Shown in pieces: positions 1-7,597 of a stretch of 64,000 nt of DNA. The stretch comes from Methanococcoides burtonii DSM 6242 (GTDB lineage Archaea > Halobacteriota > Methanosarcinia > Methanosarcinales > Methanosarcinaceae). Numbering within the stretch: position 1 is the stretch's first letter; each line of letters starts with the position of its first letter. The DNA is taken from NCBI RefSeq assembly GCF_000013725.1, contig NC_007955.1, positions 2,449,579 to 2,513,578 on the forward strand, read 5' to 3'. The notes under the pieces were generated by a model, which saw only the letters and a program-made list of their open reading frames with translations, ran no database searches and had not been told where the DNA came from. Made by a program: the position numbers and the translations under genes.

Positions 1-70
1 CGCGTTGATCTTCGGTCATGTGAATAGGAGCTTCAAAATCAATGTAATTGTTAGTAACATATATTTTCAT
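1..70 (-). CDS. N-terminus of unknown protein, cut by window edge
   Basis: An ATG on the minus strand at 70 opens a frame that reads MKIYVTNNYIDFEAPIHMTE and runs off the left edge. A purine-rich GGTGGA lies about ten bases upstream. Only 23 codons are visible, so I do not recognise the family. Confidence 0.5.
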   Translation of the reverse strand, partial: MKIYVTNNYIDFEAPIHMTEDQR

Positions 71-808
71 TTTCAAACATCCACCAAATAATTAAAAAAA
101 TACTTCCCGAATAAATTCGATGTTTAAAAATGGTTTTCCAAAGTATTAATACTTTTTTTGGAAACAAAATTACTAAAAGTGTTGCTAATCTGAGATTCAG
201 ATGAAAATTGTTTTAACAAAAATTCCAGCTAACCATTGAAACAATTTATTTTATAGAAATATCCAACTTTACAAAAATCTAGCGTACACTTTTTCAGTGT
301 TGTATATATCCCCGTATGTTGGTGCAGGGGGTGGGATTCGAAACCACAACTTCCTTTGAAATCGGATTTTAAGTCCGATGCCGTTATCCTGCCCTACAAC
401 TTCTGAACTATTAAATTGTGTAATGTTTGTAGTATAGAATATTACATAACGGCACAGTTTGCAGTAAAAATGTCATGACGAAAAAAGATACTTAGTATTT
501 CATATCAGATTGGAAGAAGAGTACAAGCATCTTGAAAATCTCGTTGACAATCTCTCTGAAATTTTTTCAATCCTAATATAATCATATATTATGTATATTG
601 ATGTTGATCATCCTTTGCTTCTATCTATCATACTTCCAAACCCCTTACAATTATAGAAGCAAGACAAATCATTAGCTTATATTATGGATAATAATGAGTA
701 TTTTTCACAGTGGTATTAGTAAAGACCTTACGAAGGCACATAGTTATATGCAGCAAGTAAAAGATAAACTCCAAATAAATTGAATATCGATAATCATTTT
801 AATATTAA
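71..808. other. Intergenic stretch with a decayed tRNA and no clear gene
   Basis: AT-rich DNA between the left-edge gene and the integrase. It holds the degenerate tRNA-Leu described separately. A stop-free stretch around 480-583 on the plus strand reads as a short helical peptide (HIRLEEEYKHLENLVDNLSE) but has no usable start codon, so it is at most a gene remnant. I see nothing else I can support. Confidence 0.4.
323..405 (-). pseudogene. Degenerate tRNA-Leu (UAA)
   Basis: Read on the minus strand, the 3' half is tRNA-Leu-like: an anticodon arm CGGACTTAAAATCCG with loop anticodon UAA, a variable arm, a T arm around TTCGAAT, and an acceptor strand CCCCTGC followed by ACCA. The D-arm region is still recognisable. 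The 5' acceptor strand (about CAGAAGT) cannot pair with CCCCTGC, and T-stem pair 53-61 is lost (T opposite C). The gene therefore looks dead. It sits near an integrase, in DNA with other tRNA-Leu debris. Confidence 0.6.
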
Positions 809-1948
809 TTATTGTCCAAGGCTAATTCCTTTTAATATTTCGTTTATTCTAGCTTCCACCAATTCATCAATCTTGGATTCCATAAGTTGTGTAAGTTTTC
901 CATCGGTTGTTTTTATTTCAGTATCAAGTTTAACTGCTGTTTTTATATCAAGCACCATTGAACAGCTACTGCAATACTTGGAATCATGTGGGTTAAGGGT
1001 TTTACAACGCGGACATTCAATTGGTTTGAGTTCAAGTTTTTCTTTTTTGATCTCATCTTCTATTATACCGTAAGAAGCCAGCAGTTTCTTTTCAACATCA
1101 TCTCCAGATAGATGGATGTATGTGGCAGGCATTTTTGAGTCTGCTTCCCAACCAGCGATGATTCTCAGCTCAGTTTCTTTGAAACCACGTTTAACGAGAT
1201 CAGTAAGTTTTCCATGTCTGAATGCATGTGGATGTATGTTTTTCTTGATTCCTGCATCTTCAGCAACCTTTTTGAGTGTATTCTGAACTGTACGAATATC
1301 GAGCCTTTTTGGTTCATTTCCAGTGTTTCTGAAAGTGACAAACAAAGGTGATTCTGGATTATTTTTGTATGGATGTTGGTTTATCCATGCTTGGAGGTCA
1401 GGCACTGCTTCAATGAGTCGAATTCTTCTCATTCCAGTCTTACCTTCAACAACTATCACAGCTCCATATTTGTCAATCTCCACATGTCCAATGTTCAGGT
1501 TCAGTACTTCAGTAGCTCTTGCGGCACTATCCCATAATGTCATTATAATTGCTCTGTCGCGCTGAGTTTTACATGCGGGAATAAGTTTCTTCACATCTGC
1601 TGGTACAATTATCTCTTTAGTGGGTAAGTGGTTCTTTGGAGTACGGGTCTTGATGTCTTCAAAAAAAGTGTTATCTGGCTTTAACCACTTGAAAAAGAGT
1701 CTCAGATCGACAATATCATTATGGACTGTTTTTGGCTTATTGTTTTTTCTTCGAAAAAGTATATAGCTCTCAATGTCTTTTTTTGTGATTTCATTGATTT
1801 TTTTGTTATCGTGGTGTTTAAGGAATGTGTAAACTTTCCATAGCTTTGTATTGATGGTAGTTTCTTTGAAGTTGTTAAGTCCAAGGCTTCTTGCATAGTC
1901 TTCTAGCACTTCTTTGTTTGTTTCATCAAATTCAGGTGCATATTTCAT
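809..1948 (-). CDS. Tyrosine recombinase/integrase with C-terminal zinc ribbon
   Basis: This 379-residue site-specific recombinase has an N-terminal SAM-like DNA-binding domain (about 5-95) and a phage-integrase catalytic domain (about 115-295). Visible catalytic residues are R144 (SAARATEVL), H241 and R244 (HPHAFRHGK), W267 and the nucleophile Y277 (ATYIHL). After the catalytic domain come C312, C315, C327 and C330, a four-cysteine zinc ribbon that is an added DNA- or protein-binding module. Its start lies about 50 bases from the tRNA-Leu(UAG) 3' fragment, as expected for an element integrase beside its attachment site. The catalytic set is complete, so the enzyme could be active. Confidence 0.9.
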   Translation of the reverse strand: MKYAPEFDETNKEVLEDYARSLGLNNFKETTINTKLWKVYTFLKHHDNKKINEITKKDIESYILFRRKNNKPKTVHNDIVDLRLFFKWLKPDNTFFEDIKTRTPKNHLPTKEIIVPADVKKLIPACKTQRDRAIIMTLWDSAARATEVLNLNIGHVEIDKYGAVIVVEGKTGMRRIRLIEAVPDLQAWINQHPYKNNPESPLFVTFRNTGNEPKRLDIRTVQNTLKKVAEDAGIKKNIHPHAFRHGKLTDLVKRGFKETELRIIAGWEADSKMPATYIHLSGDDVEKKLLASYGIIEDEIKKEKLELKPIECPRCKTLNPHDSKYCSSCSMVLDIKTAVKLDTEIKTTDGKLTQLMESKIDELVEARINEILKGISLGQ

Positions 1949-1995
1949 ACTTCATAACATGCTTTATACACTTATAAATATTACGTGGCCCTGTA

Positions 1996-2053
1996 TGTAG
2001 GGCTTAGGACCCTGTCTCGTAGGAGTTCGTGCGTTCGAATCGCACCTCCCGCA
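1996..2053 (+). repeat. tRNA-Leu (UAG) 3' fragment, probable att site
   Basis: The sequence runs from an anticodon stem-loop (TAGGG CTTAGGA CCCTG, anticodon UAG) through a variable arm, a perfect T arm (GTGCG TTCGAAT CGCAC), acceptor strand CTCCCGC and discriminator A. The D arm and 5' acceptor strand are missing upstream. Archaeal tyrosine integrases commonly insert at the anticodon-to-3'-end part of tRNA genes and leave such a copy. Its orientation predicts an intact tRNA-Leu(UAG) to the left, outside the window, on the plus strand. Confidence 0.75.
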
Positions 2054-2055
2054 CT

Positions 2056-2388
2056 AGCTTTTTTAAATATTTGTAGCAAAATCACATTTGAATATTTATG
2101 TTACATTCAATATGAATTCTAAAATTAAATCTATTGTTATGAGCTCGAATCTTCCTGATAGCTCGGACATAGCGACACTGGCAGGAATCGCAGTAGATTC
2201 CCTACTGACTTTTGTAATGTATTGGTACCTATCAAAGAAAGGTAAGATTGTTCACAAATATAATTTAGTTGCTTCAATAGATGCGATTTAATCTATAGTG
2301 AAAATATGGATTAATACACAAATGTATATATGTAACGATTGTGTATGATGATTATACATGACCAATTAGCTAGACGGAGGAATCAATA
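2056..2388. other. Spacer and promoter region ahead of the toxin-antitoxin pair
   Basis: A TTG-started 67-codon frame at 2088-2291 has no ribosome binding site and no recognisable family, so I do not call it a gene. A TATA-like box (AATGTATATATG near 2320) and GGAGG at about 2375 precede the antitoxin candidate. Confidence 0.4.
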
Positions 2389-2622
2389 ATGCGACTATCG
2401 ATCAATAAAAAGAACCGCAGGACGCGGGAAGTTGATAATATCGTGAGAATCGCGAGGGCAGCATCCTCTAGTGCGAAACAAAATGCATTTAGTCATGGGA
2501 TATCAGTAGCAAGACAACAGGGTGAAAACATTGTCATGTTGCATCCAGATGGAAGTACTGATGTCATCAAGAGAATTGAAAATATTCCTGTGACACTAAA
2601 CAAAAAACGATACTACATATGA
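2389..2622 (+). CDS. Small basic protein, putative antitoxin of a zeta-like pair
   Basis: A 77-residue protein with a basic N-terminus (MRLSINKKNRRTREVDN) and a C-terminal strand-rich part (NIVMLHPDGSTDVIKRIE). A good GGAGG stands before ATG. Its stop overlaps the next start by four bases (ATGA), which implies translational coupling. In COG4185/zeta-type loci a small gene of this size upstream of the kinase-like toxin usually encodes the antitoxin. That role is inferred from position; I do not recognise the sequence itself. Confidence 0.6.
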   Translation: MRLSINKKNRRTREVDNIVRIARAASSSAKQNAFSHGISVARQQGENIVMLHPDGSTDVIKRIENIPVTLNKKRYYI

Positions 2623-3341
2623 AACAACGTATGAGGGTATTTGCAGGACCAAATGGATCAGGTAAAACTGCAATTGTTAGTGAATTTATTGAAAAAAGGG
2701 ATGAGCTGATCGATCCTAATCGTCATGTTAATCCTGACGACCTTAATTTATTGGATGTTCTTAATTTTGATAACTTCGGAGTAAAAGTTGATGAGAGTGA
2801 TTTTCGAGATTTCGTACTCCAATATCATTTTTATGAAAAACTTGGCATTACCATTGAATATCTTAAAATTAAAGACAACTGTTTTTACATAAATCAAAAA
2901 AGTTCATACATGGGTGCAATGTTATCGGATTATCTTAGGCATTGTCTCATAAAAACAAATGAACGTTTGTTTTCGTTTGAAACTGTTTTATCCCATCCAT
3001 CAAAAATAGATTTTCTCAAGGATGCAAAAGAACTTGGTTGGGATGTCTATCTGTATTTTGTAAGTACAAACGACCCTGAAATTAATTGTGTTCGTGTAGC
3101 ACAACGAGTGCAAATGGGTGGTCACGATGTTCCCCGTGAAAAGATCTATGATCGGTACACAAAGACCAACAATAATTTATTTGAAGCTTTAAAGCACTGT
3201 CGTAGGGCATACATTTTTGACAATTCTGAAGAAATGGAATTAATAGCTAAAAAAAATCCAGATGGTTCATTAGATCTATTGGTGGATTATCTTACTTCAG
3301 ATTGGTTTAATGAGTTTGTACTTTCGAAATTGAATAAGTGA
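2619..3341 (+). CDS. Zeta toxin-like P-loop kinase (COG4185 type)
   Basis: A 240-residue protein with a Walker A motif GPNGSGKT at residues 10-17, followed by a helix and the pattern NPDDLN, as in zeta toxins and the COG4185 'predicted ABC-type ATPase' family. The FETVLSHPSK segment and the later RVAQRVQMGGHDVP region match the conserved body of this family. Bacterial zeta toxins phosphorylate UDP-N-acetylglucosamine. Whether this archaeal protein does so is unknown, although UDP-GlcNAc is made by genes at 19.6-25.1 kb. It overlaps the upstream small gene by four bases, in a typical toxin-antitoxin layout beside an integrase. Confidence 0.75.
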   Translation: MKQRMRVFAGPNGSGKTAIVSEFIEKRDELIDPNRHVNPDDLNLLDVLNFDNFGVKVDESDFRDFVLQYHFYEKLGITIEYLKIKDNCFYINQKSSYMGAMLSDYLRHCLIKTNERLFSFETVLSHPSKIDFLKDAKELGWDVYLYFVSTNDPEINCVRVAQRVQMGGHDVPREKIYDRYTKTNNNLFEALKHCRRAYIFDNSEEMELIAKKNPDGSLDLLVDYLTSDWFNEFVLSKLNK

Positions 3342-3493
3342 TGTTTATATCAATATTTGACTTCAATTAAAACAAAACTGAGGATTTCTATGGAGCCGAT
3401 TTACCAGTCTTTCAAATCTATGGTTTTGTTTCTTATCACTATTATTAATGAGAATGTTAGATTCTTAAATTTCTAAATTAAAAAAGTATTCAT

Positions 3494-3521
3494 CTCTACA
3501 GGCTTATATATCCGTGTAGAG
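3494..3521 (-). terminator. Hairpin terminator after RubisCO
   Basis: On the minus strand, downstream of the RubisCO stop, CTCTACA pairs with TGTAGAG around a 14-base loop. A run of six T follows about 10 bases later. This is a plausible terminator for rbcL. Confidence 0.5.
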
Positions 3522-3536
3522 ACCCTTTCCGTACAA

Positions 3537-4961
3537 TTATCTATTCAAATAGAACTCGATCGCTTCTGCCAGTTCCTTATGGTCCTTGGCATACTCCTCA
3601 ATGTCCATTCCCTGAAGGTATGCATCACATGCCTGAACCAGTGCCTTTGCACCTGACTGGGTGCCTCCTGGGTGGGAGTGTACGCCTGAACCCATGGTCG
3701 TGATGAAATCTACATTCTCCATTACATCGATGAAGGGTTTCAGTTTCACAGGGTTAAGACCGCCGGAAACGATTGGGCAGCACTTCTTCATGGCTCTCCA
3801 GCTATCATCTTCGAGAATGACATGGTGGGCAAGGTCCTCATTAACAAGGTTGATGACATCCTTGTCGGTATCCATTATCTTTGACCATGTCTGCTCAAAG
3901 AAGTGTCCCGGTGACTTCAAATACTGGATGCTGTGGGCGGCAACAACATCTTCTGCAGGTGTACCTTTCATCTTACCAATACCGGCTGTTCCGGTGTGTA
4001 TCCCTGAAGCACCGGCAAGGCGTGCGAACTTTGACAGTACCAGAACTGAAAACCCGATGGGGTTCTCCTGTCTTGTAAAAGCACCATGTGCAGCCCTGTG
4101 GAAGTGCAGGAACACATCGGGATATCGTCTTCTGAGTGTTTGGACCGCCATCCATCCGGCTGTGATGCCATCTATAAGGAATGCATAGCTTCCGGGCTCG
4201 AATCCTGCATTTGTGATCATTTCGCACCTTTCGATCATGGTATCGAAATCAGCGGCTGAAACATTGAACGAGTGAACCTTCTTCTGACCGGTTTCTTTCA
4301 CAGCCTTGTCCATGGCCTCTTTCACATGTGCGACCATCTTCTCATACGGGCAGAAATCCTGATTTGCCTGAGGCTCGTCATTCTTGACAAAATCTCCTCC
4401 ACCTACCCAGAAATCATAACATACTTCCGCATATTCCGCTGAGGTAAGTCCCATCTTTGGCTTGACTATGGTTCCGAGGATTGGTCTGTCATAAACATCA
4501 AGGTACTTTCGCATATCATCCACAGTATAGCTTGGACCGTCATACTGTTCCAGCATGGATGGCGGGAACCATATATCCATTAGCTTCAATGCCTGGATCT
4601 CTTTCATTCCAAGGATATTGCCGATAATGTAGGTCAGTATATTCTGGACATTTCCTCCCCTGTCAAAAAGCCTCCACGGATAAGCTATCCATACCAGCTC
4701 TCTCTCCAGATCAAGCTGATACACCCGAGCGTTCATGGTTCTGGAAAATGCAGTCTCAGTACTTACTTTGATATTCGTACCGGTTGATGATTCTGCAGCG
4801 ATCTCTGCAGCCGCTTGCAGTACGTTAAGATCTCCTCCCGGTATCATGTGAAATACTGCGAGAAGGAATTCCCCATTGGTCGGATCTGGTAATTTCAGAT
4901 CCACATATGCCTGTTGTTTTGAATCGAGCGATTTTACCAGGTCCTCATAGATTAAACTCAT
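3537..4961 (-). CDS. rbcL: Ribulose-bisphosphate carboxylase, archaeal form II/III-like
   Basis: This 474-residue large subunit carboxylates ribulose-1,5-bisphosphate. In methanogens it serves nucleotide (AMP) salvage or a reductive hexulose-phosphate route rather than a Calvin cycle. Active-site motifs are visible: KPKMG at 167-171, GGDFVKNDE at 188-196 with carbamylated K193, HRAAHGA at about 288, loop 6 TGTAGIGK with K330, and SGG at 399-401. Between the HFFEQTW segment (about 353-359) and MKKCCPIVSGG there is a charged insertion of about 29 residues relative to form II enzymes. The M. burtonii enzyme is known to carry such an assembly-domain insert. The gene appears to be monocistronic. 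Confidence 0.95.
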   Translation of the reverse strand: MSLIYEDLVKSLDSKQQAYVDLKLPDPTNGEFLLAVFHMIPGGDLNVLQAAAEIAAESSTGTNIKVSTETAFSRTMNARVYQLDLERELVWIAYPWRLFDRGGNVQNILTYIIGNILGMKEIQALKLMDIWFPPSMLEQYDGPSYTVDDMRKYLDVYDRPILGTIVKPKMGLTSAEYAEVCYDFWVGGGDFVKNDEPQANQDFCPYEKMVAHVKEAMDKAVKETGQKKVHSFNVSAADFDTMIERCEMITNAGFEPGSYAFLIDGITAGWMAVQTLRRRYPDVFLHFHRAAHGAFTRQENPIGFSVLVLSKFARLAGASGIHTGTAGIGKMKGTPAEDVVAAHSIQYLKSPGHFFEQTWSKIMDTDKDVINLVNEDLAHHVILEDDSWRAMKKCCPIVSGGLNPVKLKPFIDVMENVDFITTMGSGVHSHPGGTQSGAKALVQACDAYLQGMDIEEYAKDHKELAEAIEFYLNR

Positions 4962-5138
4962 ATAGAAATAATAGTTTGCAATCTATTTGAGTTTTTTGAA
5001 TACGTCATGGGAGGAAAAAGGAAATACTATTCGCTATAAGTGTTTTTGTGAGTAGTGGTATTCTATGATCTGCAAACGACTGTTCTAAAAAAGAATGACG
5101 AAAAAGAAAAAAAGATGCTTTAATAATTAGTTCTACAC

Positions 5139-5369
5139 TTATCCGTCATTTCCGATCGCTTCTGCAGAACAGGAGTCCATGACTTCTTCGCAATTCTTTT
5201 TTTCAGTATCATTTTCCGGCTGCTTGAATACAAAAACACTCGAACCGTTGTCATTCATCTTGAAATTATTTGGAGCTTCATCTATACATTTCTGACAAGT
5301 GATAAACTCATTCTCGACATAAAAAACTCCTTCTATATTTTCAGCTACTTTATTTTTTACATCTGCCAC
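5139..5369 (-). CDS. Small monocluster ferredoxin
   Basis: A 76-residue acidic protein with four cysteines at 25, 28, 60 and 67, in the pattern CxxC followed later by Cx6C. The segment after the first pair (CIDEAPNNF) resembles the CxxxxP region of single-cluster [3Fe-4S]/[4Fe-4S] ferredoxins. It would act as a soluble one-electron carrier. Because the first motif has only two cysteines rather than three, the cluster type is uncertain. It stands alone between RubisCO and the AhpD-like gene, all on the minus strand. Confidence 0.7.
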   Translation of the reverse strand: MADVKNKVAENIEGVFYVENEFITCQKCIDEAPNNFKMNDNGSSVFVFKQPENDTEKKNCEEVMDSCSAEAIGNDG

Positions 5370-5468
5370 ATATAAGTCCCCCGAAATCGATATATAATCC
5401 TCTTTAAATTTGTAAAGCTGGGTCTTTATAAATTTACAGAAAAAATATGTGCAGTAATTTATTATAAT

Positions 5469-5768
5469 TTAGAGAACATCCTGAAGGGCATTAGCAGCTA
5501 CGTAAACACTGCCAATTCCGCAGATGTACTGTGTGATCCTGATGGTCTGCATGATCTCTTCCTTTGTAGCACCGGCATCCAATGCCTGCAATGCAAGGGA
5601 ACGCACTCCGTTAACAGCACCCTTTGATGCATCGAGGGACAATGCCATCAGGAGCTTGTACTTGTAAGGGATTCCATTTTCCGGGAATGCGTTATGAAGG
5701 TTTTCATCCAAAAGCTTGACGAATTCCGGGTCATTATCTGCTATTATCTGAAGTGGGTCTTCTGGCAT
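5469..5768 (-). CDS. Carboxymuconolactone decarboxylase-family protein lacking the CxxC
   Basis: A 99-residue alpha-helical protein of the CMD/AhpD fold, recognisable from KYKLLMALSLDASKGAVNGV, then ALDAGATKEEIMQTI. In AhpD-like peroxidase partners the first helix pair carries CxxC and a histidine. Here those positions read DASKGAVNG, with no cysteine. The single cysteine is near the C-terminus (YICGIG). The thiol redox function is therefore doubtful. A second family member at 54373-54723 retains CESC. Confidence 0.8.
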   Translation of the reverse strand: MPEDPLQIIADNDPEFVKLLDENLHNAFPENGIPYKYKLLMALSLDASKGAVNGVRSLALQALDAGATKEEIMQTIRITQYICGIGSVYVAANALQDVL

Positions 5769-5942
5769 TTTTATTATCTCCTTATGTGTGTCATTTATTG
5801 AGAGCTAACTATTTATGATGATTCCATACCATTCATTTATCGTTGCTCAGGTCAAGAACAATATATCTTTTCATGGTCATTATGTTTATCTGTAAATAAC
5901 TTCCATAAATACATGTTATATCTTGTGATCCGGGGAATTAAT

Positions 5943-6266
5943 ATGAGCTATTCACTTCTGGCAATATCCATATTTTTTGAGATATGTGGTACCGTCTGCA
6001 TGAAAATATCCGATGGCTATTCGAACATTTCGGCATCTCTGATGATATTCGTGTTCTATGGTATAAGTTTCAGTATTTTCCCATTCGCCTTGAAGAACAT
6101 TGATGTAAGCCTTGCCTATGCCATCTGGTCCGGGGTGGGGACAGCATCCATGACCTTGATAGGTGTATATTATTTCAAAGAGCCTGCCACTACCATAAAG
6201 ATGGTTTCCATATTCATCGTCATGGCCGGTGTTCTTGGATTAAATCTCAGTGACAAGCTGGCATGA
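5943..6266 (+). CDS. Small multidrug resistance (SMR) family transporter
   Basis: A 107-residue membrane protein with four predicted helices, the standard size of EmrE-type proton-coupled exporters of cationic compounds. The membrane-embedded glutamate is present as E13 in SIFFEICGTVCMK, matching E14 of EmrE. The second helix region AYAIWSGVGTASMTLIG is the typical SMR signature. I chose the ATG at 5943 (MSYSLLAI), which puts E13 at the family position, over an upstream in-frame start at 5913. Confidence 0.9.
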   Translation: MSYSLLAISIFFEICGTVCMKISDGYSNISASLMIFVFYGISFSIFPFALKNIDVSLAYAIWSGVGTASMTLIGVYYFKEPATTIKMVSIFIVMAGVLGLNLSDKLA

Positions 6267-6406
6267 TACACTAGGAATCTACTTATGACCATTTTCATAT
6301 ATTGATCATGCCAGATATATATAATTCTGGAAAGAAGTGACCTGTAGCAACAGCTAAATATTTTCTACTCCCAATTACGATATAATAAATAATTGGGGGT
6401 AATCTA

Positions 6407-6859
6407 TTGATATCTGTGATCTCGGTACTTGCTGATCTGTCACTGACTCTTCAAGTGATAGCTTTTGTAATGCTTCTGTATGCGATAAATCTAAGGAAAG
6501 AAGGTCTCAAAGAGCATGGGAGGGCGTCTTCTCTTGCGGTATATGTAATGGTCCCTACGATATTGTATATGTTCTATTCTATCAGTCTGGGCTTTAGACT
6601 TCCTGAATATGGAATCATACTTGGTATGCACCGGCTTCTCGGCTCAATAGTTCTGATCTTCATAATTCTTTTTGTGACCAACAGATGGAGGTTCAAAAAG
6701 AAATTCCATATGGATATTGTAACAGTATGCTGGACTTTGACCCTGATGATGGGAATTGCTGTCTATTTGATATCTCATGCTATCTCATGCTATCTTATGA
6801 TATCGCTTTTCTTTTTTGCGATCTGCCTTTTCCCATATCACACTCTCAAATGTTCCTGA
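6407..6859 (+). CDS. Membrane protein, DUF420-like, with extended C-terminus
   Basis: An integral membrane protein with about four helices and the loop RKEGLKEHGRASSLAVYVMVP, which resembles DUF420-type proteins. The TTG start at 6407 has a GGGGGT ribosome site six bases upstream. The last 23 or so residues follow an exact 10-base tandem duplication at 6771-6790. Deleting one copy would end the protein at LISHAIL followed by TGA, about 127 residues. The tail beyond residue 126 is therefore probably a recent frameshift product. It overlaps the 3' end of the convergent CopZ-like pseudogene. Confidence 0.6.
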   Translation: MISVISVLADLSLTLQVIAFVMLLYAINLRKEGLKEHGRASSLAVYVMVPTILYMFYSISLGFRLPEYGIILGMHRLLGSIVLIFIILFVTNRWRFKKKFHMDIVTVCWTLTLMMGIAVYLISHAISCYLMISLFFFAICLFPYHTLKCS

Positions 6860-7400
6860 TCTTCAATCCTTTCCTTATTGCTTCATTAAAAGCTTGTGTA
6901 CAGCATTTGCCAAGTGGGTTCTTGATCTTGCATTGTGACCTTACTTCCCTTTTGATGTCTGTCATGACATCTTTCATATTATCGGTACCGGCGTTAACAA
7001 CGGTTTTAATGACCTGTTCTTCAGTTATCTCATTGCAATAGCACGCATACTTTGGATCAGCACCCTTTTTGAACCAAATCGGTACTTTCAGATAATTGGT
7101 TTTGAATTTTGCTCATGTTTCCGTGAAATATGCAACTTCACATTCTTCATTCATGCAGAGCAGATGATTTTCATCAATATTATCTTCCATCTTTTCTTTT
7201 TTCACAAGATGCTTTACAGTAATTGATCCAACCTGTTCACTGCTATATCCACAAATCGGGCACGCGGTCTTCTCTTTGCAAGTATCTATAGTTATAGTAT
7301 CAGTCACACAACAATTGTTGTTGCTCGAATCGCAGCAACAGTCATCACTTTTCGAATTCCTGTCACAGCAAGATGTTTGGTTCAATATCTTATTATTCAT
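6846..7400 (-). pseudogene. CopZ-like (2Fe-2S)/Zn-binding protein interrupted by an in-frame TGA
   Basis: The minus-strand frame from 7400 encodes a cysteine-rich N-terminus (CCDRN, DDCCCD, NNCC) and a zinc-ribbon (ACPICGYSS, LLCMNEECEVAYFTE). It stops at TGA (7113-7115), then continues in the same frame for 88 codons to 6846. The continuation includes LKVPIWFKKGADPKYACYCN and NPLGKCC. The CYC...GKCC pattern is that of the N-terminal domain of archaeal CopZ, a copper chaperone with a [2Fe-2S] cluster and zinc. The stop most simply arises from GGA to TGA. It is either a one-mutation pseudogene or a read-through gene; the 95-residue upstream part may still be made. Confidence 0.8.
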
Positions 7401-7515
7401 TTAAAGCACTCCTTTGGATGATCGGATTTTTTCCAATACCAGCATTAGAGTAAATTCGTCCATATATCAATTCGTTTGGGTTTCTATATCCCCTTTGGTA
7501 ACATTTGTCGAAAAC

Positions 7516-7560
7516 CTTATAAACGATTAATCGTTATAGATATGTGCAATCATTAATCGT
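7516..7560 (+). promoter_or_regulatory. Promoter with palindromic operator
   Basis: A BRE/TATA element (CGAAAACCTTATAAA) overlaps a perfect 14-base palindrome AACGATTAATCGTT at 7522-7535. A half-copy, CATTAATCGTGA, follows at about 7551. The predicted start site is near 7545. A dimeric repressor bound here would block TBP and polymerase. The target gene is the small membrane protein at 7598. Confidence 0.55.
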
Positions 7561-7597
7561 GACAAATTGCACTACACCAACAAGGAGGAATACATAT

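Noticed and set aside
2088-2291. A TTG-started 67-codon frame after the tRNA-Leu fragment
   Set aside because: No ribosome binding site, weak start and no recognised similarity; kept only as a note in the spacer entry.
7113-7115. TGA in the CopZ-like gene as selenocysteine
   Set aside because: The codon falls where homologues would have glycine between domains, no Sec insertion structure is evident, and this methanogen group is not known to use selenocysteine.
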